Virus record (IMG/VR): IMGVR_UViG_3300034198_022040
Span: 1 to 39,116 of that record
Direction: 5' to 3' (one strand)
From: a virus
Length of the DNA stretch: 39,116 bases
Position 1 is the stretch's first letter, and each line of letters starts with the position of its first letter. Both the position numbers and the translations under genes were made by a program. The notes under the pieces were generated by a model that was not told the origin of the DNA, did not search any database, and worked only from the letters and a program-made list of their open reading frames with translations. Positions 23,955-31,325 of the stretch are shown piece by piece.

Positions 23955-25850
23955 ATGGACGAAAAATCATTTCAAGAGCTAAAGAACAGATCGCTGTACG
24001 CAAGACTCAAGCGATTGTTCAGCAACGACGTTATTGTTCGTAACGTTGGTGGTAAAAAGCTCAAGGTCATCGACACAGATGAAATTTTTTACGCAACTGA
24101 TAGAAACAGTTTGCGTGATAGGTTTAATCGTCTTCGTACCACCGCATACAATCAGTACACCCGTGATTTCAATTTGTCATATCAAAGCAGTCGTGTAGAA
24201 CTGTTTCGTGATTATGATACAATGGACATGGACCCAATTTTGGCGTCTGCTTTGGACATTTATGCAGATGAATGTACGACTCGTAACGAAATGGGAGATG
24301 TTATTACAGTTCGCAGCAGCAACGATGACATCAAGAGTGTTCTAAACAATTTGTTCTATGACATTCTAAACATTGAGTTCAACCTTTGGTCGTGGACTCG
24401 CAGTATGGTCAAGTATGGTGATTTTTATTTGAGAATGCACATCAGTCCAGAGTATGGTGTGTACATGGTTGAACCACTCAGTTCGTATTATGTTACCCGT
24501 GTAGAAAACGCACATATTCAAAATCGTAACTTTGTTAAGTTTCAAGTCAATCTGCCAAATGGTAACAAGATCGAAGACATTGAAAATTATCAAATGGCGC
24601 ATTTTCGTTTGATCAGTGACAGCAACTTTATGCCATACGGCAAAAGTATGTTGGAAGGTGCTCGTCGTGTTTGGAAGCAATTGAGTTTGATGGAAGACGC
24701 AATGTTGATCCATCGTATCATGAGAGCACCCGAGAAGCGCATCTTCAAGGTTGATATTGGTAACATTCCACCAAATGAAGTTGATAACCACATGGAGCGT
24801 ATCATTCAACAAATGAAAAAGACTCCATATTTGGATCAAAACACTGGTGATTACAATTTGCGCTTTAACCTACAAAACATGGTGGAAGACTTTTTCTTGC
24901 CAGTTCGTGGTGGCGACAGTGGCACTAGCATCGACAACTTACCAGGTCTTGAATGGACTGGTACAGACGATATTGAGTATCTGCGCAACAAAATGATGGC
25001 AGCACTCAAGATTCCAAAAGCATTTTTGGGTTACGATGAGTCATTGAGTGGTAAAGCAACTTTGGCAGCAGAAGATATTCGTTTTGCTCGTACTATTCAA
25101 CGTGTTCAAAGAATCATCATCAGCGAGCTAAACAAAATTGCCGTAGTTCATTTGTACAGCCAAGGATATCGTGATGATTCTCTTGTTGACTTTAGTTTGG
25201 AGTTGACCAACCCATCCACAATCTTTGAAAAGGAAAAGATTGATGTGTGGAAGAGCAAGATTGAAGTTTGCAAAGATATGGCTGAACAAAAGATGTTCAG
25301 CAAAAAGTGGATGTATGAAAAAGTGTTTGGTCTCAGCGATCAAGACATGATCCTGTTGCAAAAACAACTTGTTGATGACGCTAAGGGAAATTACCGCTTC
25401 AAGCAAATTGAAGATGAAGGTAATGATCCAGCATTGGAATTTCTGAAGGCGACGGATAAAGGAGAAGGAGAAGGTTCGCCTGAAGGAGAGGGCGGCACTG
25501 GCGGAGGCGAAGCAGCAGGTGGAGAAGCAGGTGGTGCAGAAGCAGGTAAAGGTGAAGCTGAAACCAGTGCCGCACCTACTGGCGGCGAAGCTCCTAAGCT
25601 AACTGAACGTGATCAAACTGGTAGGAAAAAGGCCAGCGATTACGCATTTGGTGAAGATCCATTGGGTACATTGGAAATGAACAGCAGATCCGATTTGTCG
25701 GTAAGCCACAAATACAAAAAGCGTTCACCACTGTCGTTGGAAAACATGCAATCGCTGGAGTCATTGATGAAATCAGCCGATTCAGCCAAAGAAATTTTGA
25801 AGGAAGGACACACTAAATCATATATGGATGAGACAAATATCACTGAGTAA
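23955..25850 (+). CDS. gp20: Portal vertex protein (T4 gp20-like)
   Basis: The 631-residue protein matches the T4-type portal: an N-terminal YARLKRLFSNDVIVRN, RVELFRDYDTMDMDPILASALDIYADE, then MEDAMLIHRIMRAPEKRIFKVDIGN, PYLDQNTGDYNLRFNLQNMVEDFFLPVRGG, and KIPKAFLGYDES with a following helical stem. It forms the dodecameric ring at the packaging vertex. After about residue 495 there is a Gly/Glu/Ala-rich low-complexity stretch (GEGEGSPEGEGGTGGGE), about 50 residues, then a charged tail not seen in T4 gp20 (524 residues), which explains the greater length. It starts 24 bases after terminase, the usual late-gene order except that sheath and tube genes are absent in between. Confidence 0.93.
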   Translation: MDEKSFQELKNRSLYARLKRLFSNDVIVRNVGGKKLKVIDTDEIFYATDRNSLRDRFNRLRTTAYNQYTRDFNLSYQSSRVELFRDYDTMDMDPILASALDIYADECTTRNEMGDVITVRSSNDDIKSVLNNLFYDILNIEFNLWSWTRSMVKYGDFYLRMHISPEYGVYMVEPLSSYYVTRVENAHIQNRNFVKFQVNLPNGNKIEDIENYQMAHFRLISDSNFMPYGKSMLEGARRVWKQLSLMEDAMLIHRIMRAPEKRIFKVDIGNIPPNEVDNHMERIIQQMKKTPYLDQNTGDYNLRFNLQNMVEDFFLPVRGGDSGTSIDNLPGLEWTGTDDIEYLRNKMMAALKIPKAFLGYDESLSGKATLAAEDIRFARTIQRVQRIIISELNKIAVVHLYSQGYRDDSLVDFSLELTNPSTIFEKEKIDVWKSKIEVCKDMAEQKMFSKKWMYEKVFGLSDQDMILLQKQLVDDAKGNYRFKQIEDEGNDPALEFLKATDKGEGEGSPEGEGGTGGGEAAGGEAGGAEAGKGEAETSAAPTGGEAPKLTERDQTGRKKASDYAFGEDPLGTLEMNSRSDLSVSHKYKKRSPLSLENMQSLESLMKSADSAKEILKEGHTKSYMDETNITE

Positions 25851-25883
25851 TTACAATTCATGATGATTTTGCAAATTTCAATA

Positions 25884-25891
25884 TATTTATA
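25884..25891 (+). promoter_or_regulatory. TATTTATA octamer before the post-portal gene
   Basis: Sense orientation, in the 54-base spacer after the portal gene, 13 bases before ATG 25905. No Shine-Dalgarno follows. Confidence 0.4.
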
Positions 25892-25904
25892 ATAATAGAA
25901 CTAT

Positions 25905-26777
25905 ATGCGTAAGAAAGCTAAACATTCAAAGTTTAAGAATAGCGGAGTATTATTTGAGCTGCTTACTCGCCAAATCACCGCAGATATTTTGGCTGGGCGT
26001 GATGAATCTTTCACCAAAAACTTGATGTTCAAGTATTTCAATGAAGGCACGTCGTTGGGTAAAGAGTTTCAACTGTACAATTTTGTTGTAAACCAGTCGT
26101 CAAAAAATGCGGAGACTGCCGAGCGAGTGCTAAACGTTGTTCTTCAAGCACGTTCAAAACTAAACGAGCGTGATCTTAATGCCGAAAAGTACAACTTGAT
26201 CAAAGAAATCAAGGAGCAATTCAACATAGATGAATTTTTGAAAAATAAGATTCCAAACTATAAGTTGTATGCCAGTGTGTACAAGCTGTTTGAAAATCAA
26301 ACAGTTGATGATTTGAAATTTGAAGTGGAAGAACTGGTGGAAGCCAGAGAGTGTGTTATTGAAAATTTGATACGAGAAAAGAAATCTGAGGAGCCTACAT
26401 TAGACGTATATAGTTCTCAACCAGCCGAAGTAAAGCTTCTTGCATATAAATTCTTGATCGAAAACTTCAATCAAAAATACGCTTCTTTGCTACCATCTCA
26501 AAAGCAATTGCTCAAAGCGTTTATTACCAATGTATCCAACACTCACAAGTTTACTGAATTTGTGAACAAGGAATATAAGCGTGTTGCAACTTCTTTGAAA
26601 GATCGTTCTGTTTTGGTCAAAAGCGATGTTATCAAAATCAAGCTAAACGAAACAATTGCACAGTTGTCAAACAAAACCATCCATGGTGTGGTTAAAGAAA
26701 ATCAATTGACCAGCTTGCTTAGTGCATATGAGTTGATTGAAGAATTGAATAATCTTGCCAATGAAAAAACTGCTTAA
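25905..26777 (+). CDS. Conserved T4-like head-region protein of unknown function
   Basis: The 290-residue product is largely alpha-helical, begins MRKKAKHSKFKNSGVLFELL, and is rich in Lys, Glu and Leu. I recall related proteins located directly after the portal gene in aquatic T4-like phages, but no experimental role. The T4 genes in this place (67 and 68) encode small prohead core proteins, so a core or assembly role is plausible by position. It does not carry the MIKL-type leader. It overlaps the next gene by 17 bases, implying translational coupling. Confidence 0.7.
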   Translation: MRKKAKHSKFKNSGVLFELLTRQITADILAGRDESFTKNLMFKYFNEGTSLGKEFQLYNFVVNQSSKNAETAERVLNVVLQARSKLNERDLNAEKYNLIKEIKEQFNIDEFLKNKIPNYKLYASVYKLFENQTVDDLKFEVEELVEARECVIENLIREKKSEEPTLDVYSSQPAEVKLLAYKFLIENFNQKYASLLPSQKQLLKAFITNVSNTHKFTEFVNKEYKRVATSLKDRSVLVKSDVIKIKLNETIAQLSNKTIHGVVKENQLTSLLSAYELIEELNNLANEKTA

Positions 26778-27921
26778 AGAATCGGGCGATCCATTTAGAG
26801 ATATTGTTAAACAATATGCTAAGATGTATCGTGATAACGAACTAGCACGTATTGACAAAGAACAATACTACTCTTGGTTGCAAGCACATGCCGATAAAAT
26901 TGGTCCAACCACCAGAGCAGCTATTGAAAAAAAAGTGGACGCCCAGATCGGCAAGAAAAATGAAGCTTCAACATCCAGTGCAGTAGGTGGTGTGATGACT
27001 CCGTTTGCATTTAGCAAGCGTGGTACTGGCAATGTTCGTGCAGCTACACAACTTGGCTATAAACTTGCCAAAACTGTTCCAAGAGACAAGGACTTGTCTT
27101 TGGAAAACCAAATGTATAGTGAACCAGCTTATGTTTCTCCAGCACAAGATATTGAACCCGTAGATACTTGGGTAGACAAGCACGGTTTGGTTCAACATGG
27201 AGATCCAGAGCTAGATCCCGCTCTTGCTGGATACAAACAAGGAAGACTTCCATTTACCGAGGTAGATAGCAAGTTCAAACAAATTTCCAAAATTGTGGAA
27301 GGTTTGAATAGTTTGCGCTATCGTCTAAAAGAAGCAGACGCTCCAGTTGCCGCACAACCTGCGCCAGCAGCACAGCCTGCTCAACCAGCACCTCAACAAG
27401 CTGCTCCAAAAGCAACTGGCGAACCAAATGTTCAAGTACAAACCTATAATCTACAACCAGATTTTACTGACTTTGACACACAGCTAAAGAACAGTACCGA
27501 GGACTTGAAGCTAAAGTTGCAAAAAGAAATTCAAGATAACATCTTGAACAAAAAAATTGTGGTGCGAGCAAGCAAAGGATTTAAGCAACCAGAAACAGAC
27601 TATACCATCAATGTAACTGGAGTCAACATCGATTACTACTATGATCGTTATGTTATCATCATTGTTGGCAGAGAAGAAAACAAACAAAAGACCGCAAAGT
27701 TTTTTGTGAAGCCTGGATACAAGATCAAGATTTTGGGATCTGCTGATGTTAAGCCAAAGGACAAATATCAAATCGCCAAATCAAAAGCCTTGGTTGAACC
27801 AAAGTCTCAATCAGCAGCAACAGGAAGCAACACCGTAACCAGCGATGAGCCAACTCCTCAACCAGAGCAACCTCAAGATAAAACTGGAGCACAACCAGCA
27901 CCAGCAACTACTACTGCGTAA
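26761..27921 (+). CDS. Head-region protein with short capsid-targeting-like leader and Ala/Pro/Gln linker
   Basis: ATG 26761 gives MKKLLKESGD; the TTG at 26755 is less likely. The leader has an L-K-E motif ending at residue 7, a potential site for the prohead protease encoded next. The 386-residue protein has a helical N-terminal part, a linker of Ala/Pro/Gln repeats near residues 195-220, a folded beta-rich domain (IVVRASKGF, YVIIIVGREE), and a disordered Pro/Gln/Thr tail. No family is recognised. Its place between portal and protease, 3 bases before the protease gene, suggests an internal head or core protein. Confidence 0.65.
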   Translation: MKKLLKESGDPFRDIVKQYAKMYRDNELARIDKEQYYSWLQAHADKIGPTTRAAIEKKVDAQIGKKNEASTSSAVGGVMTPFAFSKRGTGNVRAATQLGYKLAKTVPRDKDLSLENQMYSEPAYVSPAQDIEPVDTWVDKHGLVQHGDPELDPALAGYKQGRLPFTEVDSKFKQISKIVEGLNSLRYRLKEADAPVAAQPAPAAQPAQPAPQQAAPKATGEPNVQVQTYNLQPDFTDFDTQLKNSTEDLKLKLQKEIQDNILNKKIVVRASKGFKQPETDYTINVTGVNIDYYYDRYVIIIVGREENKQKTAKFFVKPGYKIKILGSADVKPKDKYQIAKSKALVEPKSQSAATGSNTVTSDEPTPQPEQPQDKTGAQPAPATTTA

Positions 27922-27924
27922 TTT

Positions 27925-28533
27925 ATGAAAAACATACTGATAGATGTATTACCATTTGAATTCAAGAAAAGCTCACTGAATGAGTCTGTGAGCAATGGTA
28001 AACTACTTGTGACTGGCACATTGCAACGTGCTGATGCCAAGAATCAAAATGGACGTGTGTATCCAAAAGAAATTTTGGAACGTGAAGCCACAAAATACAT
28101 GGACAACTTTGTCAAGCAACGTCGTGCTATGGGTGAATTGGATCATCCAGAGAGCAGCGTTGTTAACCTAAAAAACGTCAGCCACAACATCGTTGATATG
28201 GGTTGGGACGGCGATGATTTGGTTGGCACTGTTGAAATTCTTCCAACACCAAGCGGCAACATTCTCAAGGATTTGTTGAAGGCAGGTATTTTGTTGGGTA
28301 TCAGCAGTCGTGGATTGGGTAGCGTCAAAAAAGATATGCGTGAAGGCGCAGACGTTGTTCAAGATGATTTTGATTTGATTGCATTTGACTTTGTAAGCAA
28401 TCCATCAACTCAAGGTGCATTCATGTATCCTCAAGGAAAACTTGATGAAAGTGTGATTCACACCTCAAACAAAATTGTAAACCCATACAATAATATTGAG
28501 AGAATTATCCACGATATTATCTCTGAATTGTAA
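27925..28533 (+). CDS. gp21: Prohead core serine protease (T4 gp21-like)
   Basis: The 202-residue protein has the gp21/herpesvirus-assemblin-type signature: NQNGRVYPKEIL, GELDHPESS with catalytic-type H74, then GILLGISSRGLGSV with the serine nucleophile at S127 or S128, and FDLIAFDFVSNPS. The length is close to T4 gp21 (212). It degrades the scaffold and trims capsid proteins after L/I-x-E. It contains LNE at residues 18-20 and LDE at 173-175, candidate self-processing sites near both ends. It lies directly upstream of core, scaffold and capsid genes, whose products carry L-x-E sites. Confidence 0.93.
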   Translation: MKNILIDVLPFEFKKSSLNESVSNGKLLVTGTLQRADAKNQNGRVYPKEILEREATKYMDNFVKQRRAMGELDHPESSVVNLKNVSHNIVDMGWDGDDLVGTVEILPTPSGNILKDLLKAGILLGISSRGLGSVKKDMREGADVVQDDFDLIAFDFVSNPSTQGAFMYPQGKLDESVIHTSNKIVNPYNNIERIIHDIISEL

Positions 28534-28543
28534 AATTGATATC

Positions 28544-28551
28544 TATTTATA
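28544..28551 (+). promoter_or_regulatory. TATTTATA octamer before the core-protein gene
   Basis: Lies within the palindromic-looking CTATTTATAG in the 22-base spacer after the protease gene, 4 bases before ATG 28556. No Shine-Dalgarno is present. Confidence 0.45.
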
Positions 28552-28555
28552 GCAT

Positions 28556-29047
28556 ATGATCAAGCTCAAACATCTAGTAGAAAATGCAACTGAAACTGCA
28601 TATGCTCCTTTGACCAAGGAGGAGAAAATCAAGCTGCGTGAAACCATCAAAGCTTACAATCAATATCGTAAGGCACTAAAGGCTGAAAATGTTTATGCTA
28701 CTGCCAACAAAATTATGGAGGCAGTAAATCTTGCAGAGCGTTATGCTTTGAAGGAATGTAATGAATGGATGGAAGCCAAGATGGTTGAACGTGATATGAA
28801 GGAAATCAAAAAGTCCGCAGCCAAGTTGTACGAAGAAGCACACAAGATCAAATCTATCGAACAACAACTCGAAATGTTGTACGAAGAAGTTGGCGTTCGT
28901 TTGGAGCGTTATTTTGAGATTGCTGATCCTATTCAAGAAGCACCAAAGGCATATCAAACTCAAACTGACAGAGTGCCAGTGAGTTTGGAGCCAAACTTTC
29001 CAGAAGACCAACAAGCTGCTGGTCAAGATGGACAAGTTGTGAAGTAA
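28556..29047 (+). CDS. Helical prohead-core candidate with capsid-targeting-like leader
   Basis: The 163-residue protein starts MIKLKHLVEN (L-V-E ending at residue 9), then is almost wholly charged alpha-helix with coiled-coil character (residues 20-125) and a short Gln/Pro/Asp-rich tail. No family is recognised. It is encoded between the prohead protease and the scaffold gene, the position of core components in T4-like phages. A core or internal head protein that is trimmed by the protease is the simplest reading. Its stop faces that of a leftward gene with no spacer, inside a 14-base palindrome GAAGTAATTACTTC (29041-29054). Confidence 0.65.
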   Translation: MIKLKHLVENATETAYAPLTKEEKIKLRETIKAYNQYRKALKAENVYATANKIMEAVNLAERYALKECNEWMEAKMVERDMKEIKKSAAKLYEEAHKIKSIEQQLEMLYEEVGVRLERYFEIADPIQEAPKAYQTQTDRVPVSLEPNFPEDQQAAGQDGQVVK

Positions 29048-29416
29048 TTACTTCGATGGATTGTTCTTGATATCGGTTGGAATGCTATCAATAAATTCCA
29101 ACATCTTATCGAAAGATTCAAATACGTAACGGCGGGTAGTCTCAAGGACATACCCGTCTTCGTTTTTATATACCTTCACTGGCATCTTTTCAGTTTCCAG
29201 TTCCAATGATGGCACGTCAATTTCGCACACCATATCAGTGTCGTTGTCGATTTTGAATCCCATATCACCCAGCGTATCAATTTCATTGAAGTTCCAACCA
29301 TTTGGATGGTCAATTTCAATCAACTTATACTTTGGTTCTTCTTCTGATTCTTCACCAGTTGATTTCTTCAAAAAGTTGCTGAGTTTTACTTGTGAGTATA
29401 GGTGTTTATAGTCCAT
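29048..29416 (-). CDS. Hypothetical acidic protein
   Basis: ATG at 29416 (MDYKHLYSQVKLSNFL) is preferred over the TTG at 29434 because it follows the stop of the upstream gene with an 11-base overlap. The 122-residue product is acidic, with an N-terminal helix, an EESEEEPKYKLIEIDHP segment, and VYKNEDGYVLETTRRYVFESFDKMLEFID. No known family is recognised. It is one of two minus-strand genes that interrupt the rightward head operon and is co-transcribed with the DUF3008-like gene. Its convergent partner is a core-protein gene. Confidence 0.6.
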   Translation of the reverse strand: MDYKHLYSQVKLSNFLKKSTGEESEEEPKYKLIEIDHPNGWNFNEIDTLGDMGFKIDNDTDMVCEIDVPSLELETEKMPVKVYKNEDGYVLETTRRYVFESFDKMLEFIDSIPTDIKNNPSK

Positions 29417-30002
29417 ATGAGTTGATTCGATCAATAAAGTCGGTTAGCACTTTGGTTTTTTCTCTGTCGGTGTCATCAAATACTGTGCTCAAAGTATACA
29501 CAATTTTTGGTTGAGATTTTTCATCTCCGCTGGATCTGATCTCAACAAAACACGCATAGTTTTTCATACCATCATGTTTGTTGTTGGACAGTTTTTTGAA
29601 CACATAAATTTTGTTGGTTTCGTTGCTGTTTACTTCAGCACTAATTTCGTTGCTGCTTTTCTTGTGTACAAAATTTACTTTTCCAAAACCACCAAATCCA
29701 TTTTGTTTGTTTTGAAATGCAAGCAGTTCATCTTTGTCAAATTTCAAACCAGAGTTTTCTCCCAGCACTTGGTCAAAAGTTTTGCCTGGTTCAACTTCTT
29801 TCATTTTGCTGGTGCTGTATTCAGACTCGCCCAAATTTTTCAATAGTTCTTTGAGTTTGGTGAAATCTTTCACAGCTTTTGGCGACATGCTTTTGGCTGT
29901 TTTTCTCAAGTTTTGAGATACATCCTTGGCGGGTACATCACCTTTTTGAACGGCTCTTACGAGTCTAAAGTATCGTGCTTGTTTTTCAGATTTTGCTGGC
30001 AT
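29406..30002 (-). CDS. Protein with DUF3008-like N-terminus
   Basis: The first 50 or so residues (MPAKSEKQARYFRLVRAVQKGDV, then KTAKSMSPKAVKDFTK) follow the small DUF3008 family pattern common in phages. The remaining 140 residues form a separate beta-rich part that is not recognised (FGGFGKVNFVHKKSS, KNYACFVEIRSSGDE, IVYTLSTVFDD). The DUF3008 function is unknown. It is the first gene of the minus-strand pair, read from the divergent region before the scaffold gene. A TATTTATA octamer (minus strand 30015-30008) lies 5 bases before its ATG. Confidence 0.65.
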   Translation of the reverse strand: MPAKSEKQARYFRLVRAVQKGDVPAKDVSQNLRKTAKSMSPKAVKDFTKLKELLKNLGESEYSTSKMKEVEPGKTFDQVLGENSGLKFDKDELLAFQNKQNGFGGFGKVNFVHKKSSNEISAEVNSNETNKIYVFKKLSNNKHDGMKNYACFVEIRSSGDEKSQPKIVYTLSTVFDDTDREKTKVLTDFIDRINSYGL

Positions 30003-30007
30003 ACATC

Positions 30008-30015
30008 TATAAATA
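30008..30015 (-). promoter_or_regulatory. TATTTATA octamer (minus strand) before the DUF3008-like gene
   Basis: On the minus strand the octamer precedes ATG 30002 by 5 bases, matching the arrangement seen for plus-strand genes. On the plus strand the same bases read TATAAATA, so it could also serve rightward late transcription toward the scaffold gene. Confidence 0.45.
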
Positions 30016-30048
30016 GCAAAAAATTTTGAATTTTGTATTTTTATACTC

Positions 30049-30056
30049 TATTTATT
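30049..30056 (+). promoter_or_regulatory. TATTTATT octamer upstream of the scaffold gene
   Basis: In the 153-base divergent spacer, 99 bases before ATG 30156. The spacer otherwise holds AT-rich sequence, and AGGAAAGG (30137-30144) serves as a strong ribosome-binding site for the scaffold. Confidence 0.35.
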
Positions 30057-30155
30057 ATCAAATACATCAATGTCTTTGATGTCAGTGTAATTCAATCTTC
30101 TTTGGAGTTCTCCAATAACTTCACAACAACAAACACAGGAAAGGTATAATTTAAT

Positions 30156-31274
30156 ATGAGCGATCTATTGAAAGAAAGCATTGCAGACGCAAAAGCAGTA
30201 CGTGATACTGCAATTGCAAACGCAAAAACCTTCCTTGAGGAAAACTTCGCAAAGAGCATGAAAGAAATGTTCGCAGAGAAGCTCAAGGAAGATTCAGAAC
30301 AACAACAAGACGAAGCAGCTAAGGAAGAAGAAGGCAAGATTGAAGAAAAATTGGCTTCTTCTAACATTGGTAAAGAACATGGCAACGTTGCAAGTAAGCA
30401 ACATCCAGTTCAACCATCCACCGCTGCAAAGAAGAACACCACTCCAGCAGGCAAGCAAGAATTTGATGCTACCTTGGAAGAGGGTGAAGAAATCACCAGC
30501 GAAGAGTTGGATGAAATCCTAGCAGAACTTGAATCCGAAGGCGCAAGCGCAGGTCAACAAGTTGTTGCTGAAGAAGAAGGTCACGAAGAAGAACAAAAGG
30601 AAGACGGTACAGAAGTGAATCTTGATGAACTTCTTGCTGAACTTGAAGAAGAAGGTGCAGCACCAGTAGCAGATCCTACTGCCGTTGCAGCACAAGCTGT
30701 GGCACCAGTTGCAGCAGCACCAGTTGCAGCACCAGCACCAGTTGCTCCAGTGCAAGGACAAATTCCTTCGCCATCTGAAGGTGAAGAATGCGACGAATGT
30801 GGATACGAAGAGGGTGCAGATGTAACCCCTGAAGAGATTGCTGAAGCACTTGTTGCTTTGAGCGAAGAAAATGAATCTCTCAAGAAGAAATTGGCAGAAG
30901 CAAACGAAGGTTTGCGTTATGTCAAGAGTGTTCTAGAAGAGAGCAACATCTTGAATGCAAAATTGTTGTACACCAACAAGTTGTTCAAGACCAAGAATTT
31001 GACCGAAGACCAAAAGTTGAAGGTCATCAGCACGTTTGATCTCACCAAGACATTGCGTGAAATCAAGCTTGCATACACCGTTTTGGCCGAATCATTTAAT
31101 GCCGGTGGATCGGTTGCCAAGAAGAAAACTTCTGCAAATGCAACTGTCTCAACTATCACCGAAGGTTTGGCAAGCAAACCAGTACCATCAACAAAGCCTG
31201 CGTCTACCATTGTAGAACCTCAAGCTGAAGAGATGGCTTCTAGATTCCAAAAGCTCGCAGGAATCAAGAAGTAA
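30156..31274 (+). CDS. gp22: Prohead core scaffold protein (T4 gp22-like)
   Basis: The 372-residue protein is very acidic, helical and rich in Glu/Ala, with an Ala/Pro/Val tract near residues 170-205. The conserved C-terminal part NILNAKLLYTNKLFKTKNLTE...TLREIKLAYTVLAES matches gp22-type scaffolds, and it ends QKLAGIKK. The N-terminus MSDLLKES has an L-K-E site at residue 7 like other packaged proteins. The scaffold fills the prohead and is then degraded by the gp21-like protease at L/I-x-E sites, several of which are visible. It is longer than T4 gp22 (269), mostly through the acidic and Ala/Pro regions. It lies immediately upstream of the capsid gene, with which it is probably co-transcribed. 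Confidence 0.9.
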   Translation: MSDLLKESIADAKAVRDTAIANAKTFLEENFAKSMKEMFAEKLKEDSEQQQDEAAKEEEGKIEEKLASSNIGKEHGNVASKQHPVQPSTAAKKNTTPAGKQEFDATLEEGEEITSEELDEILAELESEGASAGQQVVAEEEGHEEEQKEDGTEVNLDELLAELEEEGAAPVADPTAVAAQAVAPVAAAPVAAPAPVAPVQGQIPSPSEGEECDECGYEEGADVTPEEIAEALVALSEENESLKKKLAEANEGLRYVKSVLEESNILNAKLLYTNKLFKTKNLTEDQKLKVISTFDLTKTLREIKLAYTVLAESFNAGGSVAKKKTSANATVSTITEGLASKPVPSTKPASTIVEPQAEEMASRFQKLAGIKK

Positions 31275-31325
31275 TTTGTTTGCGAGTAAAAGAAACAAAC
31301 CAACAGATATAGAGATAGGAAATAT

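Noticed and set aside
29041-29054. Perfect palindrome GAAGTAATTACTTC between convergent genes as a terminator
   Set aside because: It has no loop, no GC-rich stem and no U tract. Both genes simply end in aag-taa, which produces the symmetry.
30003-30155. Possible tRNA or small RNA in the largest spacer
   Set aside because: The spacer is AT-rich with no cloverleaf-compatible arms or terminator seen by eye. Only octamers and the scaffold ribosome-binding site are supported.
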